The position numbers and the translations under genes were made by a program. The notes below the pieces were generated by a model. It saw only the letters and a list, made by a program, of their open reading frames with translations, made no database searches and was not told where the DNA came from. From the NCBI GenBank assembly GCA_944322815.1, contig CALUQB010000003.1, positions 1 through 64,000 on the forward strand: 64,000 nucleotides of DNA, written 5' to 3'. Shown here piece after piece: positions 7,903 through 16,617 of the stretch. This DNA comes from an uncultured Bacteroidales bacterium (GTDB taxonomy: Bacteria > Bacteroidota > Bacteroidia > Bacteroidales > UBA932). Positions within the stretch are counted from its first letter, which is position 1. Each line of letters begins with the position of its first letter.

Positions 7903-9081
7903 TTACCGGAGCCAGGTCTCCGGATTCTGAGGCTTTGATCCCTGCCATATCTGGAAATGGAGCTGGGTTTCTCCGTTTATGGTATCGACAGAGCCTATCT
8001 TCTGCCCGGTACGGACCTTGTCCCCCGGCTTCACCGCCGTACTTTTCAGCTTGCAGTAGAACGAGAAATAGTTTCCATGCTGAACCAGGACACACTGGTT
8101 ATACCCAGGCATCACGACTATCTGCTTCACGATGCCGTCAAACACGGCCTGCACCTCTGCCCCTTTGGATACAGCTATGGTGATACCGTTGTTGAACGGA
8201 AGCTTGACATTGGTAAAGACAGGATGGTAATGCTGCCCGAAACGGTCCACTATCACACCCTGCACAGGCCACGGAAGCCTGCCCTTATTCTTCGAAAACT
8301 CTTCAGCCAGCTTGTAATCTATCTCCGTCTTCTTCTCTTTCGTCTGCGAAGACTTCATGGCCTCCCTTATGATACGCTCTATCTCCCTGTCCAGAGCCTC
8401 GACCTGCTTTCTCTTGGCTGACAGTTCTTTCTCGTATTTGCTTCTGTCCTTCTTCAGTCTGGACACTATGGCGGCAACCTCTTTTTCTTCCTGCTGCAAG
8501 GATACCAGTTCCTGCTGTCTGGACTTTCTGAGTTCTTCCGCCTTCGTTTTCAGATTTCCCAGCCGGTCTTTCTCAGTTTCAAGCTCCTCTCTGGCAGACC
8601 GTATCCTGTCTCCCTGAATACGGGCCTGGGCGGACAGATTCTTGAAATAACTGTATCGCCTGAATGCCTGCCCCAGATCTTCACTCGCCAGAATATACAT
8701 GTACCATACGCGTGAATCGCGGTTCTTGTAAGCGCTTCTGATCAGTTTTCCGTAATATGCGGAAAGAGTATCCAGCTCGGCATTCAGTCTGTTTATCTTC
8801 CTCTGGGTCAGATAGATGTCGTCCGCATACCGTCTGATCTGCCTGTCACTTTCCTTTATCAGGGTCTTCCTTCCGGAAACTTTCGCACGTATAAGTGTCA
8901 GACGGGACAGTTCGCTGCGGCTTCGCGACACAGTCTCGTCCAGCTGTCTGTCCAGCATCTCGATTTCCTTTTCCAGCCGCGCCTTGCGCTTTTCGTATTC
9001 GCCTGTGTCCTGAGCGGAAACGCACAGGCTCTGCACCGCTATCAGGAACAGCGTCACGACTATGGAACATGCAACTCTCAT
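7903..9081 (-). CDS. EnvC-like murein hydrolase activator, degenerate M23 domain
   Basis: 392 residues. A signal peptide (first about 24 residues, ending near VSAQD) is followed by a long coiled coil (about 25-260, rich in Glu, Lys, Arg) and a C-terminal LytM/M23 domain (about 285-392). The zinc ligands of active M23 peptidases are missing: the usual HxxxD region reads NNGITI, the Tyr-x-His position reads YCKL, and only the last His of LHFQIW remains. This is the EnvC condition, in which the domain activates a separate amidase at the division site instead of cutting peptidoglycan. Start overlaps the stop of the upstream TPR gene by four bases (ATGA), so the two are translationally coupled. 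Confidence 0.88.
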   Translation of the reverse strand: MRVACSIVVTLFLIAVQSLCVSAQDTGEYEKRKARLEKEIEMLDRQLDETVSRSRSELSRLTLIRAKVSGRKTLIKESDRQIRRYADDIYLTQRKINRLNAELDTLSAYYGKLIRSAYKNRDSRVWYMYILASEDLGQAFRRYSYFKNLSAQARIQGDRIRSAREELETEKDRLGNLKTKAEELRKSRQQELVSLQQEEKEVAAIVSRLKKDRSKYEKELSAKRKQVEALDREIERIIREAMKSSQTKEKKTEIDYKLAEEFSKNKGRLPWPVQGVIVDRFGQHYHPVFTNVKLPFNNGITIAVSKGAEVQAVFDGIVKQIVVMPGYNQCVLVQHGNYFSFYCKLKSTAVKPGDKVRTGQKIGSVDTINGETQLHFQIWQGSKPQNPETWLR

Positions 9082-10802
9082 CGGCCGGCCTTTTTCATTT
9101 CGTTTTTCCTCTGGCTGATCCGGCTCTCCAGATCCCCGATCTCACCGTTGTTTATCGCCTTTGCCTGATTCCAGTAGAGGAAAGCCAGATCATATTCCTT
9201 CAGGGCGAACAGCACCTCCGCATAATGGTCCAGTATCACCGGACTTTCCTTCCCTCCATACAGCATCACTGCATTCTTGAAGAAAGGCTTGGCTTCGAGA
9301 GCCTTTCCCTGCAGATACAGTATCCATCCGAAAGTATCGAGGTATGTGGAGTTGTCTGGTTCCAGCTCGACAGTCCGCTTGCTCATGGCATAAGCCTTTT
9401 TCAGCTGTTTTTTCTCTTTACTCAGGAAATAAGCGTAGTTGTTCAGTACGGGGACATAGTCGGGGTTCACGGCCAGAGCCTTGTCATAAGCCTTGAAAGC
9501 CTTCTTTTTTTCACCGAGCTTGTAATACATGTCTCCCATGGTGGTATACGCATTCAATACTGTGGCACTGTCTTCCGGTGCCATCGAAAGGACCTTTTCA
9601 CATATCTCCACTACCTGCCCGTAGTTTCCCCTGTTGTATTCTCCCAGACTGGCATATTCCAAGAATGCCGGTTCCGACGGGAACTTTCCTGCTGCTTTCA
9701 GAGCCTCATCTACCAGTGCATCCCAGTCATGGACATACATGAGTATCTCCACATAAGAAGCTGCGGCTGAAATGCTTTGCGGCCATGTCTCGGCATTTTT
9801 CCTGAAAAAGTCTTCAGCCCGGACACTGTCCCCCTTGGCATAATAATATATCCCGGCCGTGGTCAGCACCGTGGAATCTTCAGGATACTTTTCCGTGCAG
9901 ATGGATACCAGAGAATCCATCTGCGGACCGAAACTCTTGAAAAAATACTGGTCCATGGAACGAATCAGCACATTCAGATAGCTGCATTTGCCGTCAAGCG
10001 CTATATCATCGTTCTCCATGAAATCATACAGTTCCCCGAAATACTTCTGATAATCCCTCGTAATCCTGTATGTTTCGGCCTTTCCAAGCAACGCAGGAGC
10101 ATAAGAAGGCTCTATGTCGAGAGCCTCATTGTAAAGGGCCAGAGCCAGTGAATCATTATACATGGACAGCTGGCGGTCCCCCAGAATGGACAGCACCTGC
10201 ACTGAAGAATACTTGCTGTTGAAATCTTCCAGATACTCGTAGCCTTCATTTTCCCTTCCCAGTTTTCTCAGAAGATCGAACTTGGCCAGGGCGGTCATGT
10301 CGGAACTGCCGAATACCGTTTCTATCTGATCTATGGTCTCCAATGCCTTTTCAGGCTGTCCCTGTCTCTGATACAGTTCGGCCATCGAATAATACAAGTC
10401 GTATTTGTCCGGAAAATCCTTTACCAGATCTTCGAAAATGGACAACGTCAGCTCCTCCTTTCCGGCAGAGGAATATACCATGGCCAGCCTGAAACGATAC
10501 CAGAAATTCTTCGGGTCCAGCCGCACAGCCTCCCTGAGTTCGTTTTCAGCAGTTTCGATATCATTCAGACAAAATCCCACGAGCCCCATGTAGAAATGGG
10601 CCGCATCGTTGTCCGGAACGGTTTTCAGGACTTCACGCAGAACGGCGGCAGCTTCCTCGAACCGGTTTTCATCATAAAGATTCACTGCCGTAATTATCTG
10701 GTTTTCCGCGAATTTCTCTTTGAAATCCTGCGCGTCCGCCACAGGCGGCAGGATACAAGAAACGACAGCGCAAAATATGATGGATGAAAATAATTTTCTC
10801 AT
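9078..10802 (-). CDS. TPR-repeat periplasmic or membrane-associated protein
   Basis: 574 residues with an N-terminal signal peptide ending about PPVADAQ. Most of the rest consists of tetratricopeptide repeats; clear units include the stretch FEEAAAVLREVLKTVPDN, the next unit AHFYMGLVGFCLNDIETAE, and a C-terminal set around KKAFKAYDKALAVNPDYVP. These form a helical scaffold for protein-protein contact. Coupled by a four-base overlap to the EnvC-like gene downstream, which suggests a role in assembling or regulating cell-wall enzymes, but that is inference. No catalytic motif. Confidence 0.85.
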   Translation of the reverse strand: MRKLFSSIIFCAVVSCILPPVADAQDFKEKFAENQIITAVNLYDENRFEEAAAVLREVLKTVPDNDAAHFYMGLVGFCLNDIETAENELREAVRLDPKNFWYRFRLAMVYSSAGKEELTLSIFEDLVKDFPDKYDLYYSMAELYQRQGQPEKALETIDQIETVFGSSDMTALAKFDLLRKLGRENEGYEYLEDFNSKYSSVQVLSILGDRQLSMYNDSLALALYNEALDIEPSYAPALLGKAETYRITRDYQKYFGELYDFMENDDIALDGKCSYLNVLIRSMDQYFFKSFGPQMDSLVSICTEKYPEDSTVLTTAGIYYYAKGDSVRAEDFFRKNAETWPQSISAAASYVEILMYVHDWDALVDEALKAAGKFPSEPAFLEYASLGEYNRGNYGQVVEICEKVLSMAPEDSATVLNAYTTMGDMYYKLGEKKKAFKAYDKALAVNPDYVPVLNNYAYFLSKEKKQLKKAYAMSKRTVELEPDNSTYLDTFGWILYLQGKALEAKPFFKNAVMLYGGKESPVILDHYAEVLFALKEYDLAFLYWNQAKAINNGEIGDLESRISQRKNEMKKAGR

Positions 10803-10888
10803 TTCAAACCTCCTGGCATAATTTTACAAAAATAACATAAAAAACATTAATTCTATAATCCGCATTCTCTGAAATCGTCAAAAACGAT

Positions 10889-10896
10889 TATCTTTG
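10889..10896 (+). promoter_or_regulatory. -7 box for ECF sigma gene
   Basis: TATCTTTG, exact fit to TAnnTTTG, in the divergent gap between the TPR gene and the sigma gene; it leaves a leader of about 120 bases. Nothing else clear is seen in 10803-11025. Confidence 0.55.
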
Positions 10897-11025
10897 AAAA
10901 AATTGCGACCTGGATGCAACATTCATACTAAACGCAGCATCTTTTTCGCGCAGGTTGAACGAAAAATATTTATTTGAAGGCGAACCGGAGCTACCGGCAT
11001 CGCCGGAAGATTTGGAGACGACGCT

Positions 11026-11589
11026 GTGAACGAGACCGCAGAGCTAAGAACGATCGAGCTATGCAAAAAGGGGGACAGAAATGCTCAGAAGGCCTTATTC
11101 GACCTGCTGGCGCCACGAATGTACCCTGTATGCATCCGTTATGTCGGCGATCGTGAAACGGCGCAGGATCTCCTGCAGGACGGATTCGTCACGCTTTTCT
11201 CCAAACTTGACTCCTACAAGGGAGAAGGATCGTTCGACGGCTGGGCGCGGCGCATTTTCATAAATACGGCCCTTATGTACCTGCGGAAAAAAGATGCACT
11301 GAAAATGAGTGACGAACTCGAAAATGCCAGGCATCTTAGTTCGGACCTTGAAAACCAGATGGAAAACATCGGATACAAGGAACTGATGAAGCTTGTGACA
11401 TCCCTGCCACCCGGATTCAGGACAGTGTTCAACATGTATGTCATCGAAGGCTATTCGCACAAGGAAATAGCCGACATCCTCGGCATCACCGAAACTACTT
11501 CGAGGACACAGTTGAGCCGCGCCAGGATCTGGCTGCAGAACAAAATTAAAGGAAACGCGGATGACAAAAGACGAAGAAGACAGGTTTGA
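11026..11589 (+). CDS. ECF-type RNA polymerase sigma factor
   Basis: 187 residues starting at a GTG with GGAG about ten bases before it. Region 2 is visible at about 40-90 (DLLQDGFVTLFSKLDSY, then GWARRIFINTALMYLRK) and region 4 at about 125-180 (LPPGFRTVFNMYVIEGYSH, then KEIADILGITETTSRTQLS), with the spacing of an ECF factor. It directs core polymerase to an alternative promoter set. Its 3' end overlaps the next gene by 29 bases, a strong sign that the two products act together; the partner has a membrane segment and may hold the sigma factor inactive. Confidence 0.9.
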   Translation: MNETAELRTIELCKKGDRNAQKALFDLLAPRMYPVCIRYVGDRETAQDLLQDGFVTLFSKLDSYKGEGSFDGWARRIFINTALMYLRKKDALKMSDELENARHLSSDLENQMENIGYKELMKLVTSLPPGFRTVFNMYVIEGYSHKEIADILGITETTSRTQLSRARIWLQNKIKGNADDKRRRRQV

Positions 11590-12916
11590 CGCCAGAATAC
11601 GGTCTGTACTGGGAGATGCCAGGGAAGAAATTCCCGACGGGATCTGGTCCGGTATAGAACGCCGTCTGTCTGCCGGAGAAGGCCACTCTGACGATACGGC
11701 CGGAGAAATCCCCGGGCGGAAGCCGCATATTGTTCCGATATGGATCAGGATTCTGTCAGGGACTGCCGCTGCAGCCGCCATAGCTGCAGTCATGTTCGTT
11801 TCCGGAATATTCGATGACTCCATTTCACAGAAACAATATGAAAGGATGGCAGATGCAGACAATCCTGCGGAAGTGAATATCATCGGACATGAAGACGGCA
11901 TGGCAGGAAAACCCGGACTCGCCGATATTAATGACGAAATATCCAGGCATGTCCCTGCAGGACAGGATATAAATGAAAAATATCCGACCGAGGCATTTGA
12001 CGCAGCCTCCACCGGAAATATCCCTGAAAATGACATCACCGCCGTTTCCGGAGATCCCGATCCGGGAACAGCGGACTCCGGAAATTCCGGCACCGCCACC
12101 GCGGATACCGTACCTGTAAATACCGGAACCGCAGACGGTAACGATAAGGACGTCCTGACGGACAATGACAATGCCGGAACCGGCGACGCTTCTTTAGGCA
12201 GTGATGAAGCCGGATGGGAAAAACTGCTGCGCGAAGAAGATAAGGGGAAACGGAAAATCAGGACATCCTTCACTCTGTCCGGAAATGCGATAAGCAATAC
12301 GAATGCCGCAGCCGACAGGGATGTTTCCGCTCCCATGAGCCATCGCCCGAACAGGAATTCTCCGAAAAAGGATGTGATAAGCGAATCCAGCGAGTCATCC
12401 TATTCCGTTCCCGTTTCATTCGGAATGGGAGTCAAGATAGATTTTACAGAAAGATGGGCTCTGGGCATCGGTCTGAATTACTCGCATCTGCGCAGGACAT
12501 TCGCGGGAACGTTTTTCGACTATGAGGACGGAATCCTGGTCTCTGACAACACATATTCGAATATCCTCAACAGACAGGACTACATAGGCATACCTTTCAA
12601 CGTCTATTTCAGCATTCTGAAAAACGATCTGGTCGACTTCTATGCATATGCAGGAGGCAGCGCGGAAAAATGCATCTCCAACAGATACGTAATGACCGCA
12701 GAAACTGCCGGAATCCACCACAACGAACCGGTACAAGGTTTTCAGTTTTCAGCCAACGCGGGACTGGGAATGGAATTCATCATCGCGGATACTTTCGGCA
12801 TATACATTGACCCGAGCCTGAGATATTATTTCCCTGATGCCCGACAGCCTCACAGCATCAGAACCGACCAGCCGCTCATGTTCGGTCTGGAACTCGGATT
12901 CCGCATCAGACTCTGA
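11561..12916 (+). CDS. membrane-anchored protein with C-terminal outer-membrane beta-barrel, possible anti-sigma partner
   Basis: 451 residues. The first 55 residues are charged and cytosolic in character (RFDARIRSVLGDAREEIPDG and an amphipathic IWSGIERRL), residues about 59-84 form one hydrophobic segment rich in Ala, residues about 90-270 are a low-complexity Asp/Gly/Thr-rich linker, and residues about 285-451 resemble an OmpA/PorT-like barrel ending in GFRIRL with a terminal aromatic/hydrophobic pattern (LGLGYSH-like strands). Inner-membrane segment plus barrel-like domain after a sigma factor is a recurrent Bacteroidota arrangement; the N-terminus could bind the sigma factor, but no classical anti-sigma zinc motif is present. 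Confidence 0.7.
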   Translation: MTKDEEDRFDARIRSVLGDAREEIPDGIWSGIERRLSAGEGHSDDTAGEIPGRKPHIVPIWIRILSGTAAAAAIAAVMFVSGIFDDSISQKQYERMADADNPAEVNIIGHEDGMAGKPGLADINDEISRHVPAGQDINEKYPTEAFDAASTGNIPENDITAVSGDPDPGTADSGNSGTATADTVPVNTGTADGNDKDVLTDNDNAGTGDASLGSDEAGWEKLLREEDKGKRKIRTSFTLSGNAISNTNAAADRDVSAPMSHRPNRNSPKKDVISESSESSYSVPVSFGMGVKIDFTERWALGIGLNYSHLRRTFAGTFFDYEDGILVSDNTYSNILNRQDYIGIPFNVYFSILKNDLVDFYAYAGGSAEKCISNRYVMTAETAGIHHNEPVQGFQFSANAGLGMEFIIADTFGIYIDPSLRYYFPDARQPHSIRTDQPLMFGLELGFRIRL

Positions 12917-12939
12917 TTCCTGTAACCGCGCAGTATTCC

Positions 12940-13371
12940 CTACCGTCCCTGATCAGACCATGAGAGAGTCCTGGATCCGTCCGGATTTACGGATATATGC
13001 ACCGCAAGCGTCTCTTCCGGGAGCAGTTCCTCTATATTTTCCGGCCACTCTATAAGACACAGGTTTCCGCTGTCCATGTAGTCATAAAATCCTATGTCAA
13101 GCGCTTCGGCAGCTCTGTTTATCCGATAGAAATCGAAATGATATACAGGTTCTCCGTCTGAAGAAAGATATTCGTTCACTATGGTGAATGTAGGGGAACA
13201 GACTGCATCCTTCACTCCGAGTCTACGGCACAAGGCTGTCGTAAAAGTAGTCTTTCCCGCCCCCATCGGAGCGAAAAACGCTATGATTTTATGCCCCGCT
13301 GTCTTTTCGAGGAATTCCCCGGCGGCACGGTCGAGGTCATCCAGATTCCTTATGATGATTTCGTTTTGCAT
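12940..13371 (-). CDS. tsaE: tRNA threonylcarbamoyladenosine biosynthesis ATPase TsaE
   Basis: 143 residues, standard size. Walker A APMGAGKTT at 34-42, followed by CSPTFTIVNEY and VYHFDFYRI, and the late LIEWPENIEELLP, all hallmarks of TsaE. The protein works with TsaB and TsaD to transfer threonylcarbamoyl to A37 of tRNAs reading ANN codons. It is convergent with the sigma-factor partner gene and lies 31 bases downstream of the YifB gene on the same strand. Confidence 0.95.
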   Translation of the reverse strand: MQNEIIIRNLDDLDRAAGEFLEKTAGHKIIAFFAPMGAGKTTFTTALCRRLGVKDAVCSPTFTIVNEYLSSDGEPVYHFDFYRINRAAEALDIGFYDYMDSGNLCLIEWPENIEELLPEETLAVHISVNPDGSRTLSWSDQGR

Positions 13372-13402
13372 AACGTGTAAAAATACGGATAAAAAACGGG
13401 AA

Positions 13403-14944
13403 CTACAACACCTTGTCTATCTTGTCCAGAAAACGATATCTGGCAGCTTCGGAAATATGGGCAAAACCGATGTCCGCCTCCCCTTTAAGATCGCTGATCG
13501 TTCTGGCGACCTTCAATATTCTGGAACAGGCTCTAGCTGAAAGCCCGTCACGTGTTATCAGTTTCCCGAGAAAATCCATGCACTTACGGTCTATCCGGCA
13601 GTACTCTTCGATCATCCTGCCTGTCATTCCGGCATTGGTATGGACAGACTGTCCCCGAAACCGCTCCATCTGTATTTCCCTGGCACGGAGCACCCTGTCC
13701 GCCACAGCCGATGACGGTTCCCCGGCCTTGCGGCTTATCAGGGTGGAAGCATCCACAGCATCAAGCCACAGATGAATATCTATCCTGTCCATAAGCGGGC
13801 CGGAAAGTTTGGAAAGATAAGCCAGCCGCTTGCCGGGAGTGCATGTACACCTGTCCCCGTCACCGTAATGGCCGCAGGGACATGGATTGGAAGCGGCTAT
13901 CAGCATGAAATCCGCAGGATACTCTACCTTGCTTTTCAGCCGTGATATCACTACTTTCCGGTCCTCCATCGGTGCACGGAGGGCTTCTATGATCCGTTTC
14001 GGAGCCTCACAAAGTTCATCGATGAAAAGCACTCCGTTATGGGCAAGGGAAATCTCTCCCGGCATGATATTCTCCGACCCTCCGCCGATAATGGCATTCA
14101 GGGACGAACTGTAATGCGGAGAACGGAACGGACGCCGGCGTATCAGCCCCATCCGCATGCTTCCCTTCCCCGCCACAGAATATATCTTGCTGGTCTCCAG
14201 CGCCTCTTCTGTAGTCATGGGAGGCAATATGGTGGCTGTGGCTCTGGCCAAAGAACTCTTTCCTGAACCCGGAGGTCCTATAAGCAGGACATTATGTCCT
14301 CCGGCCGCAGCTATCTCAAGACCGCGCTTGGCTCCGCCCTGGCCGAAAATCTCTGAAAAATCCATCACGTCTCCGATGACTCCAGGCGGCTCGGGTCCTG
14401 GCCGGCATCTGTTTCTGACCAGCAGATCCCGGCAGTCTTCCTTCTCCTCCAGAATCCTGATGACATCAGACAGCGTCTCCACACCGTAAATCTCACAGCC
14501 GTCATATTCCACGGCCTCCATGGCTGAACCGGCAGGCAGGATACAGCCGAGTCCGCAGGATCCTGCAAGTTCGACCAGAGGCAAGGCACCTGGAATATCC
14601 CGTACAGTTGCATCAAGTCCAAGTTCACCCATGATAAGATACCTGGCCATCCCTGGAAGTTCGTTCTGGCCGGAAGAAGCTATGATTCCCAACGCTATGG
14701 GCAGATCATAGCCGCTGCCTTTCTTGTGCATGTCGGCCGGAGCCAGGTTTATCACTATCTTCTTCCCCGGGATTCTGAATCCCATCGACTGCAAGGCCGT
14801 AACCGTACGCAGCAGGCTCTCCTTCACTGCGGCATCCGCCAGACCCACCAGATGGATGCCGATCCCTGAAGATATATTCACCTCTACGTTCACCGGCACT
14901 GCCTGTATGCCTATACATTTGGCACTCGAAACTCTTCTAAGCAT
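13403..14944 (-). CDS. YifB/ComM-family Mg-chelatase-like AAA+ ATPase
   Basis: About 513 residues from the ATG at 14944, giving the usual N-terminus MLRRVSSAKCIGI; the frame is open to 14986 but the extra 14 residues are not typical. An N-terminal Lon-substrate-like domain (GIGIHLVGLADAAVKES) is followed by the AAA+ core with GPPGSGKS at about 223-230 and the Mg-chelatase signature LFIDELCEAP, and a C-terminal helical domain with RMIEEYCRI. ComM relatives act as branch-migration helicases during natural transformation and recombination. Divergent from mlaE. Confidence 0.93.
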   Translation of the reverse strand: MLRRVSSAKCIGIQAVPVNVEVNISSGIGIHLVGLADAAVKESLLRTVTALQSMGFRIPGKKIVINLAPADMHKKGSGYDLPIALGIIASSGQNELPGMARYLIMGELGLDATVRDIPGALPLVELAGSCGLGCILPAGSAMEAVEYDGCEIYGVETLSDVIRILEEKEDCRDLLVRNRCRPGPEPPGVIGDVMDFSEIFGQGGAKRGLEIAAAGGHNVLLIGPPGSGKSSLARATATILPPMTTEEALETSKIYSVAGKGSMRMGLIRRRPFRSPHYSSSLNAIIGGGSENIMPGEISLAHNGVLFIDELCEAPKRIIEALRAPMEDRKVVISRLKSKVEYPADFMLIAASNPCPCGHYGDGDRCTCTPGKRLAYLSKLSGPLMDRIDIHLWLDAVDASTLISRKAGEPSSAVADRVLRAREIQMERFRGQSVHTNAGMTGRMIEEYCRIDRKCMDFLGKLITRDGLSARACSRILKVARTISDLKGEADIGFAHISEAARYRFLDKIDKVL

Positions 14945-15021
14945 TTTTCGGCAAATCTCGCTGATACCGCGGAAACCGGATGTCATAAAAAGAAAAAAAG
15001 ATGCAAGAAAAAGAAAAATTC

Positions 15022-15029
15022 TAACTTTG
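15022..15029 (+). promoter_or_regulatory. -7 box for mlaEF
   Basis: TAACTTTG fits the Bacteroidales -7 consensus and lies 21 bases before the mlaE ATG, implying a leader of about 15 bases. Confidence 0.6.
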
Positions 15030-15050
15030 TAACATATCTAACAGGAAAAC

Positions 15051-15797
15051 ATGTTACGTGATTTTTTCATACAGACAGGCCGGTACTTTCTCTTCCTCAG
15101 GATAGTTTTCAGGAAACCTGAAAAATGGAAGATTTTCTGGAAACAGTTCTTCATCGAGGCAGACAAGCTCATAGTGTCATCGGTCGTCCTGGTATCCGTG
15201 ATCTCCATCTTCATAGGAGGCGTTCTCGTGATACAGACGGCATCCAACATGAACAATCCTTTCCTGGACCGCATGCTGGTAGGATACATGGTGAGGGAGA
15301 GCCTTATTCTGGAATTCTGCTCCACGATGGTGGCATTGATCCTGGCAGGAAAAATCGGCTCGAACATCGCATCGGAACTCGGAAGCATGCGCATCACAGA
15401 GCAGGTAGATGCCATAGAAATGATGGGAGTGAATTCCGCATCGTTCCTGGTTCTGCCGAAAGTGCTTGCAGTAACACTCCTCAGTCCGCTTCTTGTACTT
15501 CTGAGCTTCGTACTTGGGCTGCTGGGCGGCTGGCTCGTCGTATATATGACAGCCATCATCCCGCTGGCCAAATATACGGCCGGACTTAAATACTGCTTTA
15601 CGGAATTCTACGTATTCTACAGCTGTGTCAAGATGTCCATATTCTGTTTCATGATATCATCCATCGCGGCATTCAAAGGATATTATGCCACGGGCGGAGC
15701 ACTGGGCGTAGGCCGTTCAAGCACCAAGTCCATCGTAATATCCTGTATCCTGATACTGATGTTCGACCTGATCATCACACAGCTCATGCTTTACTGA
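15051..15797 (+). CDS. mlaE: MlaE-family lipid ABC transporter permease
   Basis: 248 residues with about five to six hydrophobic segments. The region GSNIASELGSMRITEQVDAI is the most conserved part of MlaE permeases and contacts the ATPase. In the Mla system the permease sits in the inner membrane and moves phospholipids between the inner membrane and the periplasmic carrier, keeping the outer leaflet asymmetric. Co-oriented with the ATPase gene 31 bases downstream. The MCE-domain subunit (MlaD) that normally completes the complex is not next to it. Confidence 0.93.
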   Translation: MLRDFFIQTGRYFLFLRIVFRKPEKWKIFWKQFFIEADKLIVSSVVLVSVISIFIGGVLVIQTASNMNNPFLDRMLVGYMVRESLILEFCSTMVALILAGKIGSNIASELGSMRITEQVDAIEMMGVNSASFLVLPKVLAVTLLSPLLVLLSFVLGLLGGWLVVYMTAIIPLAKYTAGLKYCFTEFYVFYSCVKMSIFCFMISSIAAFKGYYATGGALGVGRSSTKSIVISCILILMFDLIITQLMLY

Positions 15798-15828
15798 CAC
15801 CGATGTTGAACGATATAGAGACCACGCC

Positions 15829-16617
15829 ATGATCAAGATAGAACACCTGTACAAAAGCTTCGGTGAAGTCCATGTCCTGAAAGACATTTCCATCGAATAC
15901 CGGAAAGGTTTGTGCAACATGATCATCGGTGCCAGCGGTTCCGGCAAGACCGTACTGCTGAAAACCCTGATCGGACTGATGGAACCGGACAGCGGTACAG
16001 TGACCTTCAACGGGAAAGACATCTCCGGGCTGCCGTATGAAGAGAAAAAACGGTTCAGACAGCACATCGGAGTACTGTTCCAGAACAGCGCCCTTTTCGA
16101 TTTCGCCACTGTAATAGAAAACGTGATGTTTCCCATGGATTTTTTCACCGACTGGTCCAGGAAAAAGAAAATAGAACGCGCCATGTATTGCCTGGAAAGA
16201 GTCAACGTCCAGGGTAACGAAAAGAAATATCCCGGAGAACTGAGCGGCGGCATGCAGAAAAGGGTCGGCATAGCCCGCGCCATAGCACTGAACCCCGAAT
16301 ATCTCATCTGCGATGAACCGAATTCAGGTCTTGATCCTGAAACAGCCATCATGATAGACAAGCTGATACACGGGCTGACATCCGAATTCGGAATGACTAC
16401 CGTCATCAATACCCATGACATGAACTCCATCCTGGAAATCGGAGACAATATAGGCTTCCTCCACCAGGGCAGAATGCTCTGGCAGGGAGACAGGCACTCC
16501 ATATTCAAGACGGACTGCCAGGAACTCAGAAAATTCGTATGCGCCAATTCCCTCGCCAGGAATATCATGGAACAACATATTCCACAGTTACGCCCAGACT
16601 CAGGAAACATCCGTTGA
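15829..16617 (+). CDS. mlaF: MlaF-family ABC transporter ATP-binding protein
   Basis: 262 residues. Walker A GASGSGKT at 34-41, ABC signature LSGGMQKR, Walker B LICDEPNSGLDP (Asn where most relatives have Thr) and a switch His in VINTHDMN. It energises the MlaE permease encoded just upstream. The last 53 bases overlap, tail to tail, the 3' end of the minus-strand lipoprotein gene, so the operon ends here. Confidence 0.94.
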   Translation: MIKIEHLYKSFGEVHVLKDISIEYRKGLCNMIIGASGSGKTVLLKTLIGLMEPDSGTVTFNGKDISGLPYEEKKRFRQHIGVLFQNSALFDFATVIENVMFPMDFFTDWSRKKKIERAMYCLERVNVQGNEKKYPGELSGGMQKRVGIARAIALNPEYLICDEPNSGLDPETAIMIDKLIHGLTSEFGMTTVINTHDMNSILEIGDNIGFLHQGRMLWQGDRHSIFKTDCQELRKFVCANSLARNIMEQHIPQLRPDSGNIR

